Shown: piece by piece, positions 44,861 through 56,100 of the stretch
Layout of the letters: each line of letters opens with the position of its first letter
How positions within the stretch are numbered: the first letter of the stretch is position 1
Assembly: GCA_033060915.1 (NCBI GenBank)
Contig: CM065393.1
Span: forward strand, 10,485,001-10,549,000
Length of the DNA: 64,000 nucleotides
Direction of reading: 5' to 3'
Source: Euryodendron excelsum
Taxonomy: Eukaryota > Streptophyta > Magnoliopsida > Ericales > Pentaphylacaceae
The notes under the pieces: generated by a model
Database searches by the model: none
What the model was told of the DNA's origin: nothing
What the model saw: only the letters and a program-made list of their open reading frames with translations
Program-made: the position numbers and the translations under genes

Positions 44861-45484
44861 TGCTATTATGACCCAGCGTAGCCCTTGGCCGTTTGGAAAC
44901 CTCAAAACAACGCAAGGGCTAGGGGTAATTATGGGATAAATATATACGACCCAACCCATCGGATTAGGCCCAACCAATGCAAATTGAAGCTGGGTTGCGG
45001 GGTGGCTCAAATTAATACTAGAGGATGATCTAGCCTAGTGTGCCGACTTGATGCCTACTAAGGCCCAAAATCGCAGAAGGTAAACCCAAACCACTAGCGG
45101 TTTCAGAGCATTAAATGCGGAGTTGACCTGCATTAATTGCGCTAGCGGCTCCCCATGCGACGTCGACCTACACGTCCGATCAACCGGATTTTTGAGCGAC
45201 AGTAAGGCAGGGCCTGCATTCGGTCAGTCGGCGGCAAATGATGAAGTCTACCTATCAGGTCTTGATGACCTTCTGGTAGACCAAGGGCAAAACACTCCAT
45301 CGATCACACTATAAATACCGAAGTCCTCAAGAGCAAGGTATGGACAATTAACTCCAAGTATATAGCTTTCATCTATTCGACTCTTGATTAAGCTTGCTAA
45401 CTTAATCATCGGAGTGTGATCGGCCCAAAAAGGGTCAACCCATTCTAACTTCTCTTTCTTGCAGAGAGTTTGGACTCATCAACA
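44861..45484 (+). repeat. 3' LTR of the Tat element
   Basis: Starts TGCTATTATGACCC directly after the purine run CTTGAGAGGG (44851-44860) and ends at ACTCATCA (45481) or ATCAACA (45484), next to copia RT. A TATA-like CACTATAAATACC lies near 45307-45319. The start and end rest on TG/CA and position only, since no partner LTR is in the window. 44698-44850 is the remaining Tat internal DNA and would hold the upstream promoter region of the antisense gene. Confidence 0.6.
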
Positions 45485-45493
45485 TTGGCTTGA

Positions 45494-47053
45494 GTGATCG
45501 GCCAGGCCTTCCCGAAAATCCCACTTACAGAAGCAATGTCCTCTCCGGAAGCCCTTTTGTGGAAAGAGGCTATCCAAAGTGAAGTAGAGTTAATTCTGCA
45601 AAATCATACTTGGGAACTAGTGGATCTTCCATCTGGTAACAAACCCCTTGGATACAAGTGGATATTCAAGAGGAAGATGAAAATAGATGGTTCAATTGAC
45701 AAATACAAGGCCAAACTTGTAGTCAAAGGCTACAAGCAAACCGAGGGAGTGGATTATTTCGATACATATTCACCTGTAACCAGAATAACGTTCATACGTA
45801 TCTTGATAGCCTTTGTAGCTTTATATAATCTTGAGATTCATCAAATGGACGTTAAGGCAACGTTTTTAAATGGAGATTTGAATGAGGAGATTTATATGGA
45901 GCAACCTGAAGGGTTCATTGTTCCTGGCAAAGAGAAAAAGGTATGCAAACTAGTTAAGTCTCTGTATGGATGAAAACAAGCTTCGAAATAATGGCATAAG
46001 AAGTTTGACAATGCTATGCTATCAAACGGCTTCAAAATAAATGAATGCGACAAGTATGTTTATGTGAAGAACACTGTTAAATGTCATGTCATTGTTTGTC
46101 TTTATGTAGATGATATGATTATTATTGGTAGCTATAATGATATCATTGAAGCTACTGAGAAACTGTTGAACAGTAAGTTCGACATGAAGGATCTAGGTGT
46201 TGCAGATGTTATACTTGGTATTAAGATTACTAAAACATCTGAGGGACATGCGTTATCACAGATCCATTATGTCGAGAAGATACTCAATAAGTTTAGTAAA
46301 TCTGATAACGATCTAGCAAACACACCTATAGATGGCCATCTACATCTATACAAGAACAACGAGGAGGGTATATCTCAATGAGAATACTCACGAATAATTG
46401 ACAGTTTAATGTATCTCATGAATTGCACATGTCTAGATATTGCTTATGCGATAAGCAGACTGAGTAGATATACGAGTAACCCAGAGTCAAACCACTGGAA
46501 GGCCATAGTTAGGGTTCTCAGGTATTTGAGATTGACCTTGAATTATAGGCTGCATTATACAAGATATCCAGCTGTTGTAAAAGGTTACACAGACTCAAAC
46601 TAGATATTTGACACTAGAGACTCCAAATTCATAAGTGGATATGTGTTTACTCTAGGAGGCGTAGCAATTTCATTGAAATTCTCAAAACAAACTTGCATAG
46701 CCAGATCCACTATGGAATCTGAGTTTATCGTTTTAGATAAAGTAAGAGAGCAAGCAGAGTAGCTTCGTAACTTTCTGGAGGATGTTCCCATGTAGCCTAA
46801 ACCTATCTCTGCTATCTGTATACATTGTGATAGTCAATCTGCAATAGCAAGAGCACAAAACCATATGTATAATGGGAAGTCACAACATATACGTCGACGA
46901 CACAACACTGTGAGGTAACTACTTTCAAATGGAATTATATCCATTAATTACATTAAGTCTAAGGATAACATTGTGGATCTGCTTACAAAAAGCTTGATGA
47001 AAGAACAAGTGAAGAACTCATCGAGAGGAATGGGCCTTAAACCTATGACTTAA
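45494..47053 (+). pseudogene. pol: Copia pol: reverse transcriptase and RNase H (decayed)
   Basis: A single frame of 520 codons with no frameshift. RT: EAMSSPEALLWKEAIQSE, LGYKWIFKRKMK, YKAKLVVKGYKQ, MDVKATFLNGDLNEEIYM, EQPEGFIVPG and YVDDMIIIG with the catalytic DD. Then [34 protein letters not shown], RNase [39 protein letters not shown] and DNIVDLLTKSL. The wording suits the Tork lineage. Nearly all in-frame stops fall where the family has Trp or Gln: TGA in SLYG-stop-KQA (45972), the stop before WHKKFD, TAG in DSN-stop (46601), AE-stop (46760), VPM-stop (46793) and TVR-stop (46917). Confidence 0.88.
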
Positions 47054-47577
47054 AAAGTTGCCATAATGGCAACCCAACCTAGCTGACTGGAGATCTCAAG
47101 ATCTAGGTTCAACAGGACAACCGAATTGTGCGTGACTTAGGATAAATCACTGAGGAACTCGTTCCGCTGTCCATTTCTATGATGAAATAGTGATAACCTG
47201 TAGATAGTGTTTATGATAGCTTAGCTCTTAATGATTCTTATTCCTTGGAATTCCAAGTGGTGTATAGCAGAATACTCTTAATAAGAGATCACCTATATGA
47301 GTATGAAGGGGCCGCTTCTATGAGAAATTCTTGAGACTAATTTCTCTAGAGTACTTATGAATCTAGTAGGCATTGTTCAAGGCCAAAATGAATACAAGTG
47401 AATGCATCACTAGATGATTGGAAAGGAACTGTGTGAGTACTATTGTCTTAGTTTATACAAATGGCTAAACAGTTCAAGACATCATGTTCACTGAATAGCC
47501 AAATAAACCCTATGGTATTTCACTAAGGAAGGTTCAAAGCTAAAAGCCACCTTTTTTGATGCGGCAACTTTCCATCG

Positions 47578-47633
<56 letters not shown>

Positions 47634-47680
47634 GTCTGCATTCTCATTTGCATTTTTTCATTTTCAGCCAATCTCATTCA
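47054..47680 (+). repeat. Copia 3' untranslated region with (CT)24 microsatellite
   Basis: No coding sequence. A perfect CT run of 24 units lies at 47581-47628, about 50 bp before the polypurine tract. Confidence 0.8.
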
Positions 47681-47690
47681 TGTGGGGGAT
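47681..47690 (+). promoter_or_regulatory. Polypurine tract of copia element
   Basis: TGTGGGGGAT precedes the LTR start TGTTAAAAAA, the standard copia GTGGGGGAT-TGTT arrangement. Confidence 0.8.
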
Positions 47691-48776
47691 TGTTAAAAAA
47701 AACACGGGTGTTAAACTCATTGTTTTGTTAATCTTTGAGCCAATATAAATGTAGGACCCATACCTCCTTTGTGTCTGGTCATCAGTGAGTTGGAGTCACC
47801 TCCATGAGGAGATGAATACAGAATATTTACTTGCTCAAATCCATGTAGAATTGAATGAGTTATTGGCCTCCAAAATCATCCCCTTGAATATGAGTTATAT
47901 AGTTGAAAGTGGGTTATCCCACATTGATCTCTTATGTGAAACATGTAGTGTATATATAACACAAGTTTAGAGTAAGGTTTGGACCCCAATGGGCACCCCA
48001 CTTTTGTGGAAGGGGGAGGACCTATGGAACTAATGGGTTGACTCACTGTTCCACACGTGCGTGCTGCCTCTGCTGCCTGCCTGGTCCTGTCTGGGACGGG
48101 GCATGGGCCATGGATTTGGTTTGACCCTTATCTTTTTGGGTCAGAATTTGAAATTAGTTGACTGTTGAACTCCAAACTGTATGGAAGTTAGCTGGTACCG
48201 TTCCAGTGAAAGGGAACGACTCTCTATTTCCCACGAAGAGTTGTATCTCTCCGGTAGGGCCCTATTTAGTAGCAGGTACCTGTTCGAACCAGTGCACTGA
48301 ACAAGCACTTGGGCTCTATAAAAAGGGCAACACTCCAGCATTCATTTGAATCTGAATTTTGTTGCATATAACATATTTTCTTCTTCTTCGTCCACCCATA
48401 TTTTCTTGAGAGAGTTTAGATCATTTTGTGAAGTCGCTAAGCAGTCTTTATTGAAGTGCTGCCTAAGGACTATTGAGATCGTTTTATCTTGGGAGTCAGA
48501 CGTCCATCATCCCGTGAGCACCAACTGTGGGGGGCGAATCTATCTTTAAGGAGAGAGTGTTCAACACTCAACTCGGTCTATTCTTCAACTTTTAGATTTT
48601 CTATTTTACGAACGACAATCAGGTAAGTCGTTAAGATTTTGTTTGTTCTTATTCTAATTCTAATAGTCCTCTAGTTCAAGTTGCTTCTAGTTAATAACTA
48701 GATACATTCCTGTTGTTTATTGTTATTGATCACTAATTATACATAAAGCATTTAAATAAGGATTATTTTTCCAACA
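47691..48776 (+). repeat. 3' LTR of Tork-like copia element (1086 bp)
   Basis: Begins TGTTAAAA and ends TTCCAACA. It contains TATAAAAA at 48317-48324 and a downstream CCACCCATATTTTC..GAGAGAGTTTAG leader-like region. No partner LTR is in the window. Confidence 0.8.
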
Positions 48777-48916
48777 AGTCCAAAATCTAAAAGCTTCAAA
48801 ATTGTATTGGGCTTCAATTGAAGTGTAACGTTATGAACCATACAACCCATCAAATATTTCAATAAGCCTAGCATAACTAAACTTGATTAAGAGGATGTTA
48901 AATTAAATTAAATTAA

Positions 48917-49186
48917 CAGCATGTTTGGAACTTGGGAAGGGAAGAAAAGGGAAGAGAAGAGAAAATTTTAAAAAAATTTATTTCCTTATTTGATTCTACT
49001 TAGGAGGGAAATGGAAGAAAAAAAAGAGGAATAAAAAAAAATCACTCCATCCATCTTTCTCTCTCTTCTTTCCTTTTATTTTTTTTTAACAAAATCAAAT
49101 AATGAAAGAAAATACCTTTTTTTTCTTTTTTTTATTTTTCTTTTTTTTCCTCTCTCCCTCCCCTTCCCAAAGTTCCAAACATGCTG
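48917..49186. mobile_element. Tourist-like (PIF/Harbinger) MITE
   Basis: 270 bp. The ends CAGCATGTTTGGAACTTGGG and its inverted match (CCCAAAGTTCCAAACATGCTG) are near-perfect terminal inverted repeats. The flanks are TAA on both sides (48914-48916, 49187-49189), the 3-bp TAA/TTA duplication of this superfamily. The purine-rich left half and pyrimidine-rich right half would fold into one hairpin. Confidence 0.75.
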
Positions 49187-49905
49187 TAAGGGTTGTAGGA
49201 GGTCCAGCCAACTACAAGCGAGGTTATAGCACAAGCATTCATAATGAATAAACGTAGGAGTACCCTTCTCATTGAAACCCACAACTGAACTACCATCTCC
49301 AGTATGCATGCCTACTAACCCAAACCATGCGCGACAGCATGCTACCAAGAGAAAAATGAACACGCGATACGCAAGTTTGAATTTCGTTGACCTACTTATT
49401 ATTTGTTTTTTATTAATTACAAGAACACCTCTTGAACCATGACTTAGTATTACTAAATCTTTATAAACTTTAAAACATGAAAGATTGCACTCCTAAACTA
49501 ACAATTTGTATAATCAATACCTTTTATTAGCAATTTATTAGAAAAATAGATAAAAAAAATTATCATGCGACTTACATACATTCGCAAAAATATGATTTTA
49601 TATCTAAACTAACCTTCTATTATTATAATAATTATCTAATGACTAAAATGTTTTTTGCAAAGTCATGTAAATATAGAGCAATCAAAAGGTCAATCAATAA
49701 TTAGACAATAATATAAAAGAAAGATGTCAATTTATGTATAAAATCATATGTTTGTTAACATGTGCAAGTCATATAACAAATTTTTATCTACTCTCCTAGC
49801 ATATTGGGAATATATTACTAACAGAAAATATTGATTGATACAAATTGGTACTTCAAGGGTCAATATATTACATTTTAGAGTTTAAAAGGATTTAGTAACA
49901 CTGAG

Positions 49906-52267
49906 CATAGTTATCAAAATCGAACCGGCGATTGAATCGGTGAAGGCATTGGTTTAATGGTTCACCAATTCAACCGTAGTTCAATAGGTTATATAATAAA
50001 TAAATAATATAAATATATTTAAATAAAAATAACAGTTAAAAAATATTAATAGGTTAAATGATACTCACTTTCATCTAATAACTCAAATCAAGTATAAAAA
50101 ATACTTATAAGACAAAACTTAAGAAATAAGTACTTTTAAAAACATTTGAGATGACTTTTTTCCTCTTGAATTTAATATTCTTTATGTTTACTCCATAACT
50201 TGATTTTGATGATATCAAAACTTTGTTTAGTTGTTTAATTACTCTACTTAGTATGCAAATTATTAAAGATCTTAATCTCTCCTAAGGATGTGATTTGAAG
50301 CTTAACTTATTAAAAAACTTGTGTGTTAAAAAGCTTGTCAAGAAAAGGTTGAAGGGCGTGGGAAGATCTAGACTTAGAAAATAAGATCGGCATTATTGAA
50401 AAGGATATTAGCAACAAAGAGAAGAAGGCCGGCAACTCTTTTAGAAGAACTGACACCTTCTACAATGTGACATAACAAGATTAGAAAAGGATATCGGCAA
50501 CAACGAAAAGGAGATCGGCAATAATGAGAAAAACATTGGCAGCTCTTTTACAAGAACTGACACCTTCTACAATGTGGCATAACAAGATTAAAAAAGGATA
50601 TTGGCAACAATGAAAAGGATATCAGCAACAATGAGAAGAAGATCGACAGTTAGTATTGACGCCTGACTCAGAAATGCTGACATTCAAAGGTAATGAAGAC
50701 CAAGTAAAATGAATATTACAAGTCTTAGAAGATCTCTTGGAAGGTTTGATAAAGTCTCAAACCAAATGAAGCCATGATTGATTGAAGAAGTTCTTGAAGA
50801 ACAACCTACTTGGAATGAGACATTTCAAACCTTGGAAGCCTAATCTGAAATATCATTGAAGTGTTTGAAGGTTTGGAAGAAAGTTGAAGAAATCCTGCAA
50901 AATGAAGTCTATGAAATTGGAAAGAGTGGACATCTTTAGTTACAGGAGTCAACACATGCATCCAAATTGCATAACTTTGAAAATGTACTTAAAAGAGTCA
51001 ACACCTTTAGTTATAGGAGTCAACACATGAGTCCAGATTGCATGACTTTGAAAATGTTCTTAAAAGAGTCGACAAATGAGCCTACAGGGGTCAACACATC
51101 GAGAAAATGCCTTAGAGATACACGCTAAAATTTAAAGGAGTAGACACTTCTTTCATCAAGAGTCGACATATGAAGGCAGATTTCTTAAAGAGCTATATTC
51201 ATAACAGGAAGAAGGGTTGACCCATGGCATTGTAATGGTTATATTTTTAAACGTTCTACAGCTCTGATCTTGTATTTAATGTGACCCCAGCTACAACGAC
51301 TAGAATCAATGCTAATGCATATATACAAGACCCCCACAGCATTTATACAAAAAGATGACACACATTTAAGTGTTGAATCGAATCTGAAAGCTAGAACCCT
51401 AACTGCTACAGTTGTTTTGCTGAAATATTAGGCATTTATTGATTTTACACTTGTTCTATCCACTCTTTGAGAGAGATACTTCATGTAAATCTCATTTACT
51501 CCATTTGGGTGGGTTTGTATACCTATGAGTTTGAGTGTTCTTGTTAAAAACACTTGTAAGTTTTAGTGAAGTTTGGACAAAATCATTTTAGGAGTTTAAG
51601 GCTTGGGAAGAACTCTTGCAAGAAGTGAGCTAGGCACTTGGTCAACTAACATCTGTTTTGTAATTCTTCATTACATAGTAGAAGAGTTTTCAAGAGAGTT
51701 TTGAGGGTGAGGACGTAGGTCACGAGTTGTGGCTGAACCTCGGTAAATCATTATGTTTATTTTGTACTTTGTTTTTCATTTCTTGTTTGAGATTGCCTAA
51801 TCACATTGCACACACACTTTGATTCTGCTATTAGATTGCTTAATCAATTTTCAGTTAAAATTATTTGTGATTATTTTTTAAACCCAATTCACATGCCCTC
51901 TTGGTTTGCACTCTTGGGCCAACACTTCATTCTAATGCCCATTAGTACTTTTTTCTCCCTTTTTTTCTTTTTCTTTTTCTTTTTCCTTTTTTTGGTTTTA
52001 ATTTAAAGTTTTTACTTATTGATTTTATTTTTTTATCAAAAAAACCATGAAAGATATGTTTACAATAAACAAATGGTTTTAAATCATTTACAATTTGGGC
52101 TATTTTGAATTTTTTTTTTAAAACCATTTGATTCACTATATATTGGCCAGTTCACCAGTTTTTTAAAATATCGACAGGTTCAATCATGTTCAATCCAGTT
52201 CAAATGCATTTCTAGTAAATTAGTTGAACTGGACTGATTTAAAGTTCAACCGGATGAACTGACTACG
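49906..52267. mobile_element. hAT-like MITE interrupted by a solo LTR
   Basis: Flanked by the perfect 8-bp duplication ACACTGAG (49898-49905, 52268-52275). The ends CATAGTTATC..GAACCGG and the inverted CGTAGTCAG..ATCCGG are short degenerate inverted repeats. The interior has the GGTTCAACCGG-like words usual in such plant hAT MITEs. Net length is about 617 bp once 50185-51929 is discounted. Confidence 0.7.
50185..51924 (+). mobile_element. Diverged SIRE-like solo LTR
   Basis: 1740 bp, starting TGTTTACTCC and ending GGGCCAACA. It shares with the LTR at 8065-10270 the blocks TTGATTTTGATGATA, ACTTAGTATGCAAATTA and CACTTGTAAGTTT, and the ending AACCCAATTCACATGCCCTC. The flanks CTTTA (50180-50184) and CTTCA (51925-51929) match at 4/5, with one transition. 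Its own degenerate ~60-bp repeat (GAGTCAACACATG..CCAAATTGCATAACTTTG) lies at about 50940-51150. Confidence 0.8.
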
Positions 52268-52308
52268 ACACTGAGTTATAGTTTAAGAGATGTTGCTGTA
52301 ATTATCCC

Positions 52309-52993
52309 TTTTCTCAACAATTAGGAATTAAAGAGCAAGATCCTACCTACAAGGAGGAAAGTGAGTTGAACCCAAGACTTGTGAAGGTGGGGGCGCTTTT
52401 ATTCACTGGGCCAAGCCACTCATTGACTGTATCTGATTACACTTCTCCCAATTTGTGCATGGGAGAGAGATCAATGTGAACACAAAAGTCTACTCATCCA
52501 TATCAAAATAATTAAGTTTTTTTTTATGATTATAGGATATCCAAACTTTTGACCAACTATTCTCTCGAGCTCATGCAAAACCACCGTCAACATGAATTAT
52601 GCAAACTTTATATAATGAAGGAGTGATGACGGGCCACAAGGTGTTGTGAAGAGGAATCAAATTTAAGACCTCATACTCTACAAAATGGCAAAAGTGACCC
52701 TAATTTCATATTGCTAGTACGAAACTCATTTGTGGCTATTACTTTAGAAACCTAATGATAAAAGTAACCTTAACATTATATATATTTTTTGTAGATAATA
52801 CGTCCAAAAATCAACTTAGCACTCTCATTTGGAAGATATTATTTAGGGTGACTAAATGCATCCATGTGACAAGTGACTAGTATTTTACTACAATTTGAAT
52901 GGCTCTTGCATCACACACGATTTTAGCTTTAAACTGTTTTTCAATCCTTCAACAATTACCAGGCATGATATATTGTTATGTGCCTTGTACCCT

Positions 52994-53032
<39 letters not shown>

Positions 53033-53145
53033 ACAACAATGGGTTCAATAAATGATCTTCACTTTTCAGTGGCAGTTCTAGGAATTTTTTGTAGTGATGA
53101 TATATAAAATTCTAAATTTTACAAATTGTAAAGTTTACATATATA
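52309..53145. other. AT-rich intergenic DNA with a 37-T run
   Basis: No gene seen. The T run covers 52995-53031. The flanking words (CTTGTACCCTG before, CAACAATGGGTTCAAT after) resemble those around the shorter T run near 61990-62040, so both may be remnants of one repeat family, unidentified. Confidence 0.5.
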
Positions 53146-53150
53146 GATCT

Positions 53151-56100
53151 TGTAAGCACCCCATTTTTGACCGCTCGACAGTCTACACTCCGTCCAGACT
53201 TGTGTTTAAGTCATTGTGGGCATATTCCTATCGAAACCAATTCTCTAGGTCCAAATCCTGTCTGTCCATCGCTTCGTGGGCCTGTCAGGCCCAAATAGAG
53301 GCAAAATGACCAAAATGCCCTTAGGGGCATTGTCCATTCCTTTCCGATTCCAACCCCTCTCTCGAGACAGTTTATTCCTCGAGACGGTTCCAATCCTAGG
53401 CACGTCTCTTTAGAGACGATAAGTCCCTTTTCCAATCCCACTCTCGAGACAGTTTATTCCTCGAGACAATTCCACTCCAGGCGCGTCTCTTCGGAGATGA
53501 TAAGTCCCCTTTCCAATCCCACTCTTGAGATAGTTTATTCCTCGAGACGGTTCCAACCCAGGCACGTCTCCTCGAAGACGATAAGTCCCCTTTCCAACCC
53601 CTCTCTCGAGATAGTTTATTCCTCGAGACGGTTCCAATCCAGGCACGTCTTTTCGAAGACCGTAAGACCCCTTTCCAATCCCTCTTTCGAGACAGTTTAA
53701 TCCTCGAGACAGTCTAAGTAGCAAAACTACTCACAAAACCGTTAGAGTAGCAGAAATACTCACAAATAGGTCGATATAGGGAATTGCCAATAAACCCCTA
53801 TGTCATGACGACCGTCGTCAGAGTGGCGAAAACACTAAAAACCCAGGTCGACACCAATGTCTGTTAGCCCACTTTAGTGAAAAATGACCAAACCGACCTT
53901 TAGACCTTTTTCGAGACTTTCCGGTCAAGATGACCATTTTGCCCCTAGGCATCCAAACGCCCCGGGAATCACACCGGCTATGGGTATCAAACCGGTAACC
54001 TCCCGAGAATACTTCTTATAGTATTCTCAATCCTCCTCTACCTTTCCGGATCATTCCGAGTCAGTCCCGGCCAACCAGGTACAAAATGACCGTTTTGCCC
54101 CTAGTGGGCCGGTCTCCTTTTTCGACCACATCGGCTCTGAGTATCAAACCGGTAATCCTTTGAGATTACTTCTTATAGTATTCTCAACCTCCCTTTACCT
54201 TTTCGGATCATTCCGAGTCAGTTCAGGCTAACCCGGTACAAAATGACCGTTTTGCCCCTAGTGGGCCGGTCTCCTTTTTCGAACACACCGGCTCTGGGTA
54301 TCAAACCGGTAACCTCCTGAGACTACTTTTTATAGTGTTCTCAACCTCCTTTTACCTTTTCGGATCATTCCGAGTCAGTTCCAGCCAACCCGGTGCGAAA
54401 TGACCGTTTTGCCCTTGGTGGGCCGGTCTCCTTTTTCGACCACGCCGGCTCTGGAAATCAAACTAGCAACCTCCGAGAACATTTTGAATAATGTTTCCAA
54501 ATCCCAAGTCTTCTTCCGGGACAGTCCGAGTTTGTCTCGGCAGTTTCCTGGTCCGATTGACCGTTTTCCCCCTAAAGGCCCGATCAACCTTTCTGACCCG
54601 TCTTATCCTCACTTTTCAAGTCAAATACCTCCAGGACACTATTTTAAGTGTTCCTGCTCCTTTCCGACCTTCCGGGTCATTCCCAGCTCCTTCAAATCAT
54701 TCCTGGACTTTCCGGAGCCACTCTTAGTGAAGCCAGGCTAAAAATTGCATGGTAGTCACTAGTACAGGCGCCCAAATCTAGTCAAAGATACGTTGCTTGC
54801 CGACCTTAAACATTTCCTAAATGGCTGGCACCATTAATAGTGGCACCAAGCCAAAAAATGGCCTGGCGCCACTACAACAAGCACTAGTGTTGTCCAACAT
54901 CTATAAATACATAGCCTCATTCAACGTGAAAAGGATCTGCAAACTCAACTTAAAAATCATATATTTCGATATACAGAGCTCGAGCACCTCCTAAACCCTA
55001 GCTTCCCTAGGTTTTCCGAACCCTAGCCACTATACACTAAATCCTAGCCTCCTATACATCCACATACACTCATACACTAACCTTCAACCCTCCTTCGAAG
55101 ACTTGAAGAGTTGTAATCTGAAGTTTGAAGCTTGAAGACAACTCTTGAAGACTGAAGGTGAAGATCAAGACGAAGACCGAAGAAAGCAAGGCGCGCAAAA
55201 TAACAAGACATACGGTAGGCTCCCTATTTAAATTTCCTCACTTCCCCCCTCTCTCTTCTCTCTCCTAACCCACTTGGGTTTTCTCTATTTTAATCATCCA
55301 TCTCTTCCCCCCCCCCCCCTCTCCCCTTCTTTGCATGCTTGAAATAAGGGGATTCCCGGTCCATGTGTAGGATTGGGCTATTGGAGAGTTACTGTGTCGG
55401 GTACTTTCTTCTAATCTAACCAGAGACCACGTGGGTCCGGCCCTCTTGATTATGTGGTGAAGCCTTAACCTTGTATGTTCACGACCCCAAAATTGCATAG
55501 TGCGTATCATGATCTTGCATCTTCCAAAATTCGTTTTCGAACTCGTTTTCAAAATCGTTTTCAAACTTGTTTTCAAAATTGCATCAAAATCATCTTTTCC
55601 AAAAACTTGTTTTCAAAATCAAAATTCTAGGGTGATTCTAGCTTTTCCATGGCTAGGGTTGCTTTAGAAAAGTGTTACATTCAAAGTGACCAACACGGTC
55701 CATATTTTCAAATCTTGTTGTTTTCAAAACCGCTTTCCTAAAGTGATTCTAGCCCTCTTATGGTTAGAATTGCTTTAGGAAAGTGAGATATTTTTACACC
55801 TTCTAAAAACTCTCTTTTCAAAAAATCCCTCCTCCTAAAAATCTCTTTTTCAACATGCTTTCCAAAAAGTTCCTCTTTCCAAACTTGTTTTCTAAAAACT
55901 CTTTCTCAAAATCTATTTTTCAAAACTTCCTTTTTTAACTCCTTTCCAAAATCCTCTCCCCAAAATCCACTTTCTAAAAACGCTCCCTAAAAATCTTTCT
56001 AAAAAAACACTTTCTTTCCAAAATCTTCCCTCTAGAAACTTCCTCTCTAGGATTTCCTTCCAAAACCTTCGTTTCCAAAATCGCACTTTCCAAAAATCCT

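Larger units (their letters stand above)
14684..45484 (+). mobile_element. Tat-lineage Ty3/gypsy retrotransposon (split by nested insertions)
   Basis: Two blocks, 14684-23443 and 44698-45484, on either side of element B. Order: the end of the pre-RT linker, RT, RNase H, a second RNase H-like domain, integrase, a repeat-bearing untranslated region, an antisense ORF, PPT CTTGAGAGGG (44851-44860) and a 3' LTR (44861 to about 45484). Two RNase H domains and an antisense ORF between pol and the 3' LTR are known marks of the Tat lineage. The 5' part (5' LTR, gag, protease) would lie left of the window beyond the Athila-like element. The LTR right edge is either 45481 (CATCA) or 45484 (CAACA). Confidence 0.82.
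45485..48776 (+). mobile_element. Tork-like Ty1/copia element, 3' part
   Basis: RT-RNase H, a 3' untranslated region with a CT microsatellite, PPT TGTGGGGGAT and a 1086-bp 3' LTR. The left edge abuts the Tat 3' LTR inside the RT entry region, so I infer that Tat inserted into this element. The 5' LTR, gag and integrase would be far left of the window. The flank after the LTR is AGTCC (48777-48781). Confidence 0.8.
49408..52308. mobile_element. Mutator-like MITE holding two nested insertions
   Basis: The left end (ATTACAAGAACACCTCTTGAACC, then CTTAGTATTACTAAATC and TAAACTTTAAAACAT) and the inverted right end (ATTACAGCAACATCTCTTAAAC, then CTCAGTGTTACTAAATCC and TAAACTCTAAAATG) pair over about 80 bp. 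Without the nested hAT-like element it would be roughly 530 bp. Terminal bases are worn (GGGATAATTAC on the right, TTTATTAATTAC on the left) and I see no clean duplication. The superfamily is by resemblance to 59570-61208. Confidence 0.6.
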
